52,560 nucleotides of DNA. Source: an uncultured Opitutales bacterium (lineage in GTDB: Bacteria > Verrucomicrobiota > Verrucomicrobiia > Opitutales > Intestinicryptomonadaceae). The notes below the pieces were generated by a model. That model saw only the letters and a list, made by a program, of their open reading frames with translations, was not told the origin of the DNA and did no database searches. The stretch lies in the NCBI GenBank assembly GCA_934613645.1, contig CAKTTC010000015.1, forward strand, positions 1 through 52,560, read 5' to 3'. A program made the translations under genes and the position numbers. Each line of letters starts with the position of its first letter. Position 1 is the first letter of the stretch. Shown here piece by piece: positions 26,025 to 34,128 of this stretch.

Positions 26025-26250
26025 GGGGCGGCGATTGGCTTTGCCAATGCGCCTTTGCTCGTTGGTTAAAGTGGTGAAGCATCACGGGGCGGCGATTGCT
26101 TTGGCAATGCGCCTTTGTCTTTAGGTTAAAGAGATGAAGTTTCTGGGGCGGCGATAGGCTATGCCAATCCGCCTTTGCTTTTTTATTGAAGTTAGCTCGG
26201 GGGCTTCAAAGACGGCGATTGTCTTTGCCAATCCGCCTTTAGCACCAGTT
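26025..26250 (+). repeat. Tandem array of four palindromic units
   Basis: Four units of about 60 bases start at 26025, 26086, 26145 and 26211. Each begins GGGGCGGCGATT (GACGGCGATT in the last), contains a small palindrome such as GATTGGCTTTGCCAAT, then GCGCCTTTG or CCGCCTTT, and ends with a diverging GTTAAAG/GAAG tail. The palindrome is kept while its loop and arm bases change together (e.g. GATTGCTTTGGCAAT), a sign of selection for pairing. Solo copies in the opposite orientation lie at 91, 265 and 27388. Confidence 0.85.
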
Positions 26251-26273
26251 AAAGCTTTACTCGCTTCAAAGAA

Positions 26274-26306
26274 AGAAGGGAATCGGTTTCCCGATTCCCT
26301 TCTTTT
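26274..26306. terminator. Strong hairpin terminator after the palindrome array
   Basis: A 13-bp perfect stem AGAAGGGAATCGG / CCGATTCCCTTCT with loop TTTC is followed by TTTCT on the plus strand. It could end plus-strand transcription from the regulator gene; the membrane-protein gene on the other strand ends about 100 bases away. Confidence 0.75.
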
Positions 26307-26401
26307 CTAATTCTCTACGATGTTGCATTGCCTTTTATCGTGCAAACAAAACGGACACTGGGTTTTGCCCAACACCTGCGGCTCGGTTTGTGAAGACGCG
26401 T

Positions 26402-27019
26402 TTATTTTTCGAAGACAAAGTGTTCTTTCAGCCAGCCGAGAGGGTCGATTGCGCACAGGGTGAATCCGAGATAGCCGACAATTTCGGGGATTTCTTCGCA
26501 CAAATTCGCCATATTACCGCTAAGCGTTTTCTCGAAAATCTGCGCAACTGCTACAAGTATGAGCGACCCTACCATTGCCGCGCCCCATTTCGAAAAGGTA
26601 ATTTTGAGAGCTTGTTCCCAGTAGCCCTTTAGGTCGGTGAAGATTGCCCACAAAAATATTGCAGTAAACATCACCACGGCTATGGTGTTTCTACCTACGC
26701 CGTCGAAGAAAAACACAATGCGTTCGTCCAGCCCGAAGTTTTCGAAATCGAGTTCGCGCATTATAAACGAGTAATACAGGAATGCGAAGAACGCGAATAC
26801 CGCACGGAACTTCACTCCGTCGAGGAACAGGTAGCGCACGAATGTCAGGCACGCTATCGCCAACAGCACAACTTGCGAGTTTTCCACAAGAGCGTCTTCT
26901 TCCATATCGGAGAAATCTCCCAAGATTAGCGAGTTGTATAGCGAGTATACTACTATGCACACAACGGCAACTACAAGCACGCCCGAAAACGCCGTTTGTT
27001 TCGATGCAATCAATTTCAT
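26402..27019 (-). CDS. Integral membrane protein of unknown function
   Basis: 205 residues with about five or six hydrophobic helices (about 12-30, 47-64, 70-87, 111-131, 143-163 and perhaps 183-196). GAAAGGAAATAATT precedes the start, giving a good ribosome site. Acidic clusters (DFSDMEEDALVEN) lie in a loop. No catalytic or transporter motif was recognised. It is transcribed alone between the palindrome array and a repeat-bearing gap, with no obvious partner. Confidence 0.75.
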   Translation of the reverse strand: MKLIASKQTAFSGVLVVAVVCIVVYSLYNSLILGDFSDMEEDALVENSQVVLLAIACLTFVRYLFLDGVKFRAVFAFFAFLYYSFIMRELDFENFGLDERIVFFFDGVGRNTIAVVMFTAIFLWAIFTDLKGYWEQALKITFSKWGAAMVGSLILVAVAQIFEKTLSGNMANLCEEIPEIVGYLGFTLCAIDPLGWLKEHFVFEK

Positions 27020-27387
27020 AATTATTTCCTTTCTTTTTCCGACTTGCTACGGGAACTATATGACAGAAAGGGTATCGCGCGTCAAACATTTATTTCGAAG
27101 ATTGCGGTGCGCGGGCGTGGGGCGACCGCCCCGAATTTTTCGCTTCGTCCCACACCGGCGTTTCCCATCGAACACGCTTTAACCTTCGTCGGCAGGAAAC
27201 AATATGTTTTATTAACCTCGTGTTGCATACCCCGACAACATTCCGCCGCGCCGAAATTTTTGCTCAACCTAAAACCACAACCTGCCAAAACAACAACCCG
27301 ATACCCAAAACGCGGCTTCTGAAAAATATGACAAACCTTCTGCAATCTTTCTCTTTGCTTCCGCGCTCCTTTAGAAAATATAAAAAA

Positions 27388-27433
27388 CTTTAATCAAAGA
27401 GCAAAGGCGCATTCGGCAATGCCGATTGCCGCC
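27388..27433 (-). repeat. Dispersed palindromic element, solo copy
   Basis: It reads CTTTAATCAAAGAGCAAAGG, then the palindrome ATTCGGCAATGCCGAT and TGCCGCC, matching the copy at 265-309. The remaining gap between 27020 and 27387 shows no gene or other structure that I recognise. Confidence 0.8.
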
Positions 27434-27445
27434 GCTTGCCAAACA

Positions 27446-27472
27446 TAAAAAACCCCCGACGGGGGTCGGGGG
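27446..27472 (-). terminator. Intrinsic terminator after the GH28-like gene
   Basis: The stem CCCCCGAC / GTCGGGGG is followed on the minus strand by TTTTTTATG. It lies ten bases after the stop of the gene at 27482. Confidence 0.85.
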
Positions 27473-27481
27473 GTATTGTCT

Positions 27482-29002
27482 TTACTTGATTGAAATTGAC
27501 TCGGTAAATTCGCCGATGTAAACATTGGGGGATTTTTCGGTAATTGGTTTGCCGAAATACTCAATGTTTTCAATCGTTATGTTTTTAACTTTGTGGTCGG
27601 CGTCTCTGCCGCGGATAAAAATCGCGCCTTTGAAAGAGCCTTCTTTGCCGACAATCTTGATGTTTTTGAAGGAGCAGTTTTCAATTTTGCCATATTCGCC
27701 GGGCGCGCCTTTGTCGCGAACCGGTCCATGAAGGACAATGCGGGGCTCGGCAAAAATCAGGTGGGTGTCCGAACCGTTCGAACGCACAACTACATTCTCA
27801 AAATGCATATCCGACATCGTCAAGCCCGCGTTAACCTGAAATAGGAAAATCGCCCTAACCCAGTAGTCTTCAAATTTCGACGGACGGTCGGAGTAAAACG
27901 GCACATAAAGATTTGTACATTTTAACCCCTTGAATTCGGGCGCATAGCATTCGTAGCCGATACGGAACGTGTTCGCCGAGTCCGTCCAGAAAATGCAGTT
28001 GTCAATCACAATGTTATTGCAGGGCAAATTGTTGTGGCGGCTTTCCAAGTCCTTGACAAGTTTAAGCCCAATGCGTTCCCCGCTTTTGTAATGACCCTTC
28101 ATGGCGATAATATCGTCTTCGGCGCGCGCAAAAGTATCGGTGATTTTGACATTCGAAGTGTTGCAAAGGTCAATGGCGTCGTCATTAAGCATTCTGCCCG
28201 AGCAAATTTTAACATTGTCAATAACAACATTTTCGCAGTTGCGGAAAACGAGCGTCCAGCCTGTGGGGTCTTTAATTATAACTCCTTCAACTTTAAGGTT
28301 TTTACCGTTGTTGAAAGTTACACAACTGCCCGAATAACGCGCCTTATTGTCTACTGAAATTATGCCGCGCCCGCGTATGGTAATGTTGTCTCCGAGGGTT
28401 GAAATATCGCTCTTAACAACCGCACCGCCAGCAATATAAAGCGTCTGATTAGACTCCAACGATATCGTTTTGTCCAAGTAGTGAACCCCGGGGCCGAAAT
28501 AGACAACGTTTTTGTCGCCGGCTTTGGGGGCGTCTTTTTCAATGGGGTTGCCGAAAATCACAAGCGGCATTTCGCGCTCTGTGCGTATGACAATGGCTTT
28601 GAAAGGCTTATCGGCGGTAAACGACATCTTATACTTTTCTTTTTTGACATTTTTGAATATGTCGGGGAAAAGCTCGCCTACGTAAATCTTGTCGGCGGCG
28701 GCTATTTGCTCGGGCGTGCAAATGTAGCTTACGCGCTTTGTGAACTGAATGGTCGATTTGACTTTCACATCTACTTCGCCTTCGAAATCGAAGTAGCAGA
28801 AATAATATTCGCCACCCGGGAACTTTGGCGACAATGCTTTATAAATGTCCAGCTTTTTGCCGTTAACACTCACTTCGTAAGTGCTGGCGAATACTTTTTC
28901 CGACTGCGGCGCGGGATATGTTACGATTTTTGTTTCGGCGTTGGCGATGGTAGCCGACACCAACAACCCCAACATAGTCAATATATAGATAAACTGTTTC
29001 AT
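27482..29002 (-). CDS. Secreted right-handed beta-helix glycosidase, GH28-like
   Basis: 506 residues. A signal peptide MKQFIYILTMLGLLVSATIANA is followed by an N-terminal domain (about 23-150) and a parallel beta-helix (about 165-506) made of repeats such as NITIRGRGIISVDN, NLKVEGVIIKDP, NVVIDNVKI and NVKITDTFARAEDDIIAMKG. The acidic pairs NDDAID and AEDDIIAMKGH sit where GH28-type enzymes carry catalytic aspartates. Polygalacturonase-like or related GH28/GH110-type activity on plant or mucin glycans is likely; the substrate is not known. It is monocistronic with its own terminator. Codon and base use is less GC-rich than the core genes around it, suggesting acquisition. Confidence 0.82.
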   Translation of the reverse strand: MKQFIYILTMLGLLVSATIANAETKIVTYPAPQSEKVFASTYEVSVNGKKLDIYKALSPKFPGGEYYFCYFDFEGEVDVKVKSTIQFTKRVSYICTPEQIAAADKIYVGELFPDIFKNVKKEKYKMSFTADKPFKAIVIRTEREMPLVIFGNPIEKDAPKAGDKNVVYFGPGVHYLDKTISLESNQTLYIAGGAVVKSDISTLGDNITIRGRGIISVDNKARYSGSCVTFNNGKNLKVEGVIIKDPTGWTLVFRNCENVVIDNVKICSGRMLNDDAIDLCNTSNVKITDTFARAEDDIIAMKGHYKSGERIGLKLVKDLESRHNNLPCNNIVIDNCIFWTDSANTFRIGYECYAPEFKGLKCTNLYVPFYSDRPSKFEDYWVRAIFLFQVNAGLTMSDMHFENVVVRSNGSDTHLIFAEPRIVLHGPVRDKGAPGEYGKIENCSFKNIKIVGKEGSFKGAIFIRGRDADHKVKNITIENIEYFGKPITEKSPNVYIGEFTESISIK

Positions 29003-29479
29003 AAGACTTTCAACGTAAAATTCTCACATATATTGTCAACGAAAAAAGTCTTTTATCCAACAAAAACTGAACAAAATCCCATATTTTCACATAAAAAACA
29101 GTGAAAAGTTGTCGAATTTTTCCCAAAAAACACTTCGAACAACGAAAAAACCAAAAAAACAAGAAGGGTGTGTTTGTGTGTTTTTTAGCTTTTTTTGGTA
29201 TTTTTGGACGCCTTTGGGAAAACGCCTATTTTTTTCGGTGTATTGAGGAAATACGACAATATTTTTCGGTTTTTATTTCTGCTCTTTGACAGTCGAAATC
29301 TTGCGGAAACCGACTGGTGTTTGAGCTGTCGAAAGAGTCGGCGGGCGCGTGCTAAAGACCGACTCTTCCGCCGTTTTCAAGTCAAAAGAGAGAATCTACG
29401 CGAAGAATTTTTCGCCGTTGTCCTTCTTTTTCGGCGGGCGATTTTTGCGCGCCCTTTGGCTTGAAATGCTTGAAATTGC

Positions 29480-29876
29480 GATTACATTGCGACATTGCGT
29501 TTTTTTTGCCTGTCCATTTTGACACTGCGGACGATGTTTTTTTTCGCGGTTTACGAAATTAAAAACGTCTTGTTTTGAAATTGATTTTTTTTATTGCGTA
29601 TGTTTTGTAGCTTTGTAGTTTTCGGCAGTTGTTTTGCTTTCTTGTGATTTTGGGACGAAATTTGCGCTGTATGTTGTAGGCATTTTCGCCGAGAGGAGAA
29701 AAGTTCGCTTTTGCGAATCCCAAGCGCGCCGAAATCCGCAAAGTATTCGCACAAACGGAATATTAGAGAGTTGTGAAAAATTTGTGCAAATAAAACGATA
29801 AACCTAATAAGAAAAGAATCCGTTCGCAAAAAAAGCCTTGAACAACACAATAATAAGAGAGATAAATATACATACT
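29480..29876 (+). promoter_or_regulatory. AT-rich leader region of the CRISPR array
   Basis: The array is read left to right: degenerate repeats lie at its right end, so new spacers enter at 29877 and the leader must lie to the left. This stretch is AT-rich with long T and A runs, and the last bases before the first repeat are AATAATAAGAGAGATAAATA. No gene is convincing between 29003 and 29876; the open frame at 29551-29997 runs into the repeats and is not coding. Confidence 0.45.
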
Positions 29877-30773
29877 GTCGCGCCCCTCGTGGGCGCGTGA
29901 ATTGAAACAAAATGTAAGATTTCGTTTTCTCCTCCACGGAAAGTCGCGCCCCTCGTGGGCGCGTGAATTGAAACCCTTTTGATATTTTTGTTGTCATTTT
30001 AATCTATAGTCGCGCCCCTCGTGGGCGCGTGAATTGAAACCGATGTCCCGCGCGCGCTTACCAAGCCCGTCGAGAGGTCGCGCCCCTCGTGGGCGCGTGA
30101 ATTGAAACGCCGACGCTTTTGAGGTCTTCGGCAATCGGCTCGGTCGCGCCCCTCGTGGGCGCGTGAATTGAAACGGGCACATACGCAAAACCCACTTTGT
30201 TTTTGTAGGTCGCGCCCCTCGTGGGCGCGTGAATTGAAACGTGCCAATAGCTTGTGAACGTTTTCCCGTCGGGGTCGCGCCCCTCGTGGGCGCGTGAATT
30301 GAAACATTTTCCACGTGCGCGAGCTTGTAGTCCTCGCAATTGTCGCGCCCCTCGTGGGCGCGTGAATTGAAACATCGGCTTTATAAGCGGCGTCCGCGCT
30401 AAAAAGAGTCGCGCCCCTCGTGGGCGCGTGAATTGAAACGGGCAATTTGTTTCGCTCGACATCTCGCAACAGTCGCGCCCCTCGTGGGCGCGTGAATTGA
30501 AACGGGCGACGGGTAATTTGCCAAATACTCCTCCACTAGTCGCGCCCCTCGTGGGCGCGTGAATTGAAACCGTTGGCTTTGTTGGATACACAAAAGCCCG
30601 CCATAATGTCGCGCCCCTCGCGGGCGCGTGAATTGAAACGAGATTACATTATTGATATTGCCAAAAATTGTGGAGTCGCGCCCCTCGTGGGTGCGTGAAT
30701 TGAAACAAGGCATTCTACACGTGCTTCAACCCGCTTTTTTGGTCGCCCCCTCGCGGGCGCGGAGTATTGAATT
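29877..30773 (+). CRISPR. Type I-C-like CRISPR array, 13 repeats plus a degenerate terminal repeat
   Basis: A 32-base repeat starts GTCGCGCCCCTCGTGGGCGC and ends GAATTGAAAC, a classic I-C-type repeat with a GC hairpin (CGCCCCTCGTGGGCG). Copies start at 29877, 29943, 30009, 30077, 30143, 30209, 30274, 30342, 30408, 30472, 30539, 30608 and 30675; a decayed fourteenth starts at 30742. Spacers number 13 and are 32-37 bases long. The repeats at 30608 and 30675 each have one substitution and the last is strongly altered, marking the old, leader-distal end. No cas gene lies in the window on either side, so the array is either orphan or served in trans. Confidence 0.98.
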
Positions 30774-30921
30774 TTTACTGAGGGGCGGTATGGAGCATTC
30801 TATTTGCAAGGTGGTGCTGTAGAAGATGTTTATTCTCAACGCGGCAGGTGGGGGCCTGTTTGTGGTTAGCGTTTTTTATTTTTTGTGGGCGGAAGCGATA
30901 TTTTTTTATCGAGATGTTGGC

Positions 30922-30952
30922 TTGACATTATGCAGATAATTTGAACGATAAT
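30922..30952 (+). promoter_or_regulatory. Putative sigma70-like promoter
   Basis: TTGACA at 30922-30927 and GATAAT at 30947-30952 are 19 bases apart, slightly longer than ideal, in an AT-rich surround. A terminator follows about 70 bases later with no gene in between, so the transcript would be a short RNA. Confidence 0.4.
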
Positions 30953-30958
30953 ATAGCC

Positions 30959-31058
30959 AATATTAAACAAGTAGGGTAATAAAAAAGCGATTTTATCCTG
31001 ATCCTATCCTTTTTGTAAGGAGGTCGCCGCAAGTTTCGACTTGCGGCGATTTTGTTTT
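30959..31058 (+). ncRNA. Candidate small RNA of about 100 bases
   Basis: The stretch runs from the predicted start downstream of the 30922-30952 promoter to the T run after a perfect hairpin (31024-31049). It has no convincing reading frame but contains TAAGGAGGT just before the hairpin, an accessible Shine-Dalgarno-like sequence. The rest of the gap 30774-31328 shows nothing recognisable. Confidence 0.3.
31024..31058 (+). terminator. Intrinsic terminator downstream of the CRISPR array
   Basis: The stem TCGCCGCAAG / CTTGCGGCGA with loop TTTCGA is followed by TTTTGTTTT. It could end the candidate small RNA or transcription from the array. Confidence 0.8.
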
Positions 31059-31328
31059 CACGTGTGCGTGCTGGTGTGATGTATTCAAAGGAAGTGCTGG
31101 CAGGGCGAATGGGTTTTGTGCGCAGTAGTGGCGTTTTGATAGCATACGGCTACAAGCGCACAACAACGGTAAGCACAAAATAACGAGTTTATTTACCGGT
31201 GTATTCAAGGCATTTTAACGTATGCGGCATTCGCGGGAACGAATTGCGAACATCTGCGGAATTTTGTGAGAGTGCATAATATATTTTTAATATTGACTGA
31301 TGTGAAAACATAACAATTATATGCTGAT

Positions 31329-31817
31329 ATGAACAACGCAGATAAATCTATTTTGGATAAAGTAAAAACGGATCTTTTCCAGATTTTATTCAATCATAAC
31401 AGTGCTTATTATCCTGACTTGGAATGGCACCATCAGCTCGGGAAAGATAAGAATGTGTCTGAATGCGGAAATTTAAGGGAGGCGTTTATGGAAATAAAAA
31501 AATACATGTGCGTTCCCATTCCGCGTGCGTATCACGAGCTTTTACACGGATACAATTCCGATCCGTTTTGTATTAATATATTCTACCCGAGCGGGCTTCT
31601 GAACTCCATTGCAAAAAACAACATACTTGCCGCCTACGGAATCAGCGCAAGAGTGCCTCCGAACACGCAAATATCCTACGGAACAAAAACTGACGGTTGC
31701 GCCTACGAGTTCGCAAAGGGGGGCAATGCAAGTTCCAACTATTGCAGTAAAATAGGCTCTCCGTATATTCCCACAACGACAACATGGGACGAGCTCTTTT
31801 TAGTATTGGGCATATAA
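31329..31817 (+). CDS. Unknown protein with an HNH-like residue pattern
   Basis: 162 residues, base composition clearly more AT-rich than neighbouring core genes. The sequence has DLEWHHQLGKDKNVSECGNL (residues about 30-49) followed by VPIPRAYHELLHGYN (about 62-76). The order His-His, Asn, then His-x-x-(x)-His resembles the metal core of HNH/His-Me finger nucleases, where LxxHHI, GNL and PxxxHxxLH-type motifs occur. This is a resemblance by eye, not a recognised family. It lies between the CRISPR array and coaB with no partner gene and a weak ribosome site; it may be a remnant of a mobile or toxin locus. Confidence 0.6.
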   Translation: MNNADKSILDKVKTDLFQILFNHNSAYYPDLEWHHQLGKDKNVSECGNLREAFMEIKKYMCVPIPRAYHELLHGYNSDPFCINIFYPSGLLNSIAKNNILAAYGISARVPPNTQISYGTKTDGCAYEFAKGGNASSNYCSKIGSPYIPTTTTWDELFLVLGI

Positions 31818-32105
31818 ATTAGGCGGCATTTTTGCGTGCCTTTGTCTTTGTGGAGTGGGCTTGGGAGGGGGCGGATTTTCCGAAATTTTTCGTTCATTCT
31901 CCGAAATTTTCGCCTCTCCGAAAACGCGCCCGCGCCTGTGTCTTCGTGGGGCACGCCGAACCTTTCACGAACACTGCCGAAGAACGCGCTCATTCGGGTG
32001 GAGGGCTCGGGGTGAGGGCGAATTTCTCCCGCCGTGGCTGATGTTGCGCGGAGCGGCACGGGCGCAGGCAGCACTCTGCAAGCGCGTCCGTCGAAGCGTA
32101 AAAAT

Positions 32106-32750
32106 TTAGGCGAAAAATTTTTCGCCGATTGAAGCGATTATTTTTTTTGCCAAATTGCGTTTCGTGTCAAACGCGGGCGACAAAGTTTCGCCGTCGGAAA
32201 AGACAATCGATATTTTGTTCGTGTCGGCGGCAAAACCCGCGCCCGCCGCGGAGACGTCGTTTGCAACAACGGCGTCGAGATTTTTTGCAAGAATTTTTCC
32301 GCGCGCGTATTCAAGCACGTTCTGCGTTTCGGCCGCAAAGCCCACCAAAACCCGCGAACCCTTGTTTTGGGAAAGTGTAAGGAGAATGTCGGGCGTGCGT
32401 TCAAGTTCGGGGTTGAGGTCGATTCCGTCTTTTTTCACCTTTTCCGCGGCGCGGTGCTTCGGGCGGACATCGCTTACTGCCGCCGACATTATTAGGATAT
32501 CGCAATTTTCGAATTCGTCCAAGCACGCCTCAAGCATATCTTGCGCCGACACCACGCGCCGCGTTTTTATGCCGTCGGGATTGCCGAGCGGCGACGCCCC
32601 GAGAACCAGAGTTGTCTGCCAGCCTGCGTCGCGCGCGGCTTCGGCTACGGCGACGCCCATTTTCCCCGTCGACGGATTGCTTATGAAGCGGACGGGGTCG
32701 AAGTATTCGCGGGTTGCCCCCGCAGTCACGAGACATCTGATTTTCTTCAT
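32106..32750 (-). CDS. coaB: Phosphopantothenate-cysteine ligase, stand-alone
   Basis: 214 residues from the ATG at 32750; the open frame reaches 33278, but that part only mirrors the cation-exporter gene on the other strand. It joins cysteine to phosphopantothenate in coenzyme A synthesis. TAGATREYFDPVRFISNPST (9-28) with NPSTGKMG is the CoaB nucleotide-binding start. MSAAVSDVRPKH, the lysine of KVKKDG, and FAAETQNVLEYAR are further family blocks. In most bacteria CoaB is fused behind the decarboxylase CoaC; here the CoaC half is absent and must be encoded elsewhere. Confidence 0.9.
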   Translation of the reverse strand: MKKIRCLVTAGATREYFDPVRFISNPSTGKMGVAVAEAARDAGWQTTLVLGASPLGNPDGIKTRRVVSAQDMLEACLDEFENCDILIMSAAVSDVRPKHRAAEKVKKDGIDLNPELERTPDILLTLSQNKGSRVLVGFAAETQNVLEYARGKILAKNLDAVVANDVSAAGAGFAADTNKISIVFSDGETLSPAFDTKRNLAKKIIASIGEKFFA

Positions 32751-32831
32751 TCGCGGAATTCTCTTCACGGCGGCGGGCTTTGCAATATTTTTTTCTTGAA
32801 GAGTGCTTGCAAAAAAAAGTATCGTCGTTCG

Positions 32832-33683
32832 ATGAACGAAAAAAATACGGCGGCGGCGTTGTCGGTTTTTGCGGCGGCGGGTCTTACCGCAATGAAACTG
32901 CTTGTGGGGATTCTCACGGGCAGCTTGGGTATATTGTCGGAGGCGTTGCATTCGCTGTTCGATATGCTTGCCGCGGCAATGACTATGTTCGCGGTGAAGT
33001 TTTCCGACAAACCCGCCGACAAGGAACACACTTTCGGACACGGCAAAATGGAGAATTTGTCGGCGTTGGCGGAGTCGGCGCTGCTGCTTGCAACGTGCGT
33101 GTGGGTGGTCTTCGAGGCCGTTAGCCGACTTGGCGGCGGGGCTACGCATTTCGAAATAAACGCGTGGGCGTTCGTTGTGGTGATTGCGTCGATTTCCGTC
33201 GATGCGTTCCGCTCGCGCCACTTGATGAAGATGGCGAAGAAATACAATTCGCAGGCTCTCGAGGCCGACGCTCTCCATTTTTCGACCGACATTTTAAGCT
33301 CGGCGGTTGTTCTTTTCGGACTGATTGCCTCGGCGATGGGCTACTACTCGGCGGACAGTATTGCCGCGCTGGGGGTGTCGGTCATTATTGCCTACGTTTC
33401 GGTGAAGCTTGCAAAGCGGGCGGTTGACGAACTGCTCGATACCGCGCCCGCGGGGGCGTCGGAGCGGGTGGGACGCATTTTGCGCGCCACAAACGGCATA
33501 GAAAAGTGGCACGACTTGCGCATTAGAAGCGCGGGATCCGAATATGAAATCGACGTGAACATACACGTTTCGCCGCGGCTGACGATTGTTGAGGCGCACG
33601 AGATATCGGAGAAGCTCGAGCGGGAAATACGCGACGAAATGGGGCGGGGGACAATAAGCGTCCACGTCGAGCCGTCGGAGTAG
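32832..33683 (+). CDS. Cation diffusion facilitator (zinc/iron exporter family)
   Basis: 283 residues from the ATG at 32832; the frame extends upstream only across coaB. It is an inner-membrane metal/proton antiporter with about five or six helices. The first metal-site aspartate lies in SEALHSLFDMLAAAM (helix II), HTFGHGKMENLSALAES is the CDF loop motif, and EADALHFSTDILSSAVVL (helix V) holds the second His/Asp pair. The cytoplasmic C-terminal domain ends VNIHVSPRLTIVEAHEIS with the usual histidines. Divergent from coaB with 81 bases between the starts. Confidence 0.92.
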   Translation: MNEKNTAAALSVFAAAGLTAMKLLVGILTGSLGILSEALHSLFDMLAAAMTMFAVKFSDKPADKEHTFGHGKMENLSALAESALLLATCVWVVFEAVSRLGGGATHFEINAWAFVVVIASISVDAFRSRHLMKMAKKYNSQALEADALHFSTDILSSAVVLFGLIASAMGYYSADSIAALGVSVIIAYVSVKLAKRAVDELLDTAPAGASERVGRILRATNGIEKWHDLRIRSAGSEYEIDVNIHVSPRLTIVEAHEISEKLEREIRDEMGRGTISVHVEPSE

Positions 33684-33778
33684 CCGAAGAGAATGCGTTG
33701 AGTTTTTCGCGGAAATAAAAAAATGTAAAAAAATATTGACGAACCGACGAAAAGCGGCAGTATGGGGAAGAATAAAAA

Positions 33779-33868
33779 GGAGAGATGACAGAGTGGCCGA
33801 TTGTGCCTGACTCGAAATCAGGTGTGCCGGTAACGGTACCGGGGGTTCAAATCCCTCTCTCTCCGCCA
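33779..33868 (+). tRNA. tRNA-Ser (CGA), prophage insertion site
   Basis: The 87-base tRNA plus encoded CCA has the acceptor stem GGAGAGA / TCTCTCC, discriminator G, anticodon loop CTCGAAA (anticodon CGA) and the long variable arm of a serine tRNA. TTGACG at 33736 could be its -35 box. The phage integrase gene starts 260 bases further on, and everything to the right is phage-like, so the 3' end of this tRNA is the likely attachment core. Confidence 0.96.
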
Positions 33869-33883
33869 GTTTTTAAATGTAAC

Positions 33884-33919
33884 AGGCAGATTTGCATTAA
33901 GTTGCGAGTCTGCCTTTTC
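33884..33919 (+). terminator. Terminator behind tRNA-Ser
   Basis: The arms AGGCAGA and TCTGCCT are separated by about 18 bases and followed by TTTTCTT. It lies just inside the prophage and may have been brought by it to replace the native terminator. Confidence 0.6.
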
Positions 33920-34010
33920 TTATGACGCCACACCCCAATTTGCAAATGCTTCATCATCAGGGTTCAACTGCTACGTTTCACGCTCAGATGTGCGACCAAA
34001 CCGCAACATC

Positions 34011-34045
34011 GTCTCCGCAAAATCCGTTGAGGACGAAACTATTAA
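34011..34045 (+). repeat. Direct repeat flanking the integrase gene, left copy
   Basis: It contains GTCTCCGCAAAATCCGTTGA then GGACGAAACTATTAAA. A diverged copy lies right behind the integrase stop at 35310-35345 (shared CGTTGAGG-n2-GAAACTA). The pair may be arm-type recombinase sites or remnants of a duplication. Confidence 0.45.
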
Positions 34046-34128
34046 ACTAACAAAATTGGATATTTTTGAGCCTTATTTTAATAATAATCTTGACTTAGGG
34101 AGCAGTTTGGGTTTATAATTGAACCACT

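Noticed and set aside
29994..30713. Long minus-strand reading frames through the CRISPR array with repeating FNSRAHEGRD-like peptides
   Set aside because: They are simply the translated repeats; such frames are a known artefact of arrays whose repeat plus spacer lengths stay open.
30993..31208. 71-residue minus-strand frame with a lipoprotein-like start (LLCAC)
   Set aside because: It begins with TTG, lacks a ribosome site, and runs through the strong terminator hairpin at 31024.
32751..33278. Possible 175-residue N-terminal extension of coaB
   Set aside because: It lies entirely opposite the cation exporter and does not resemble a CoaC flavoprotein domain.
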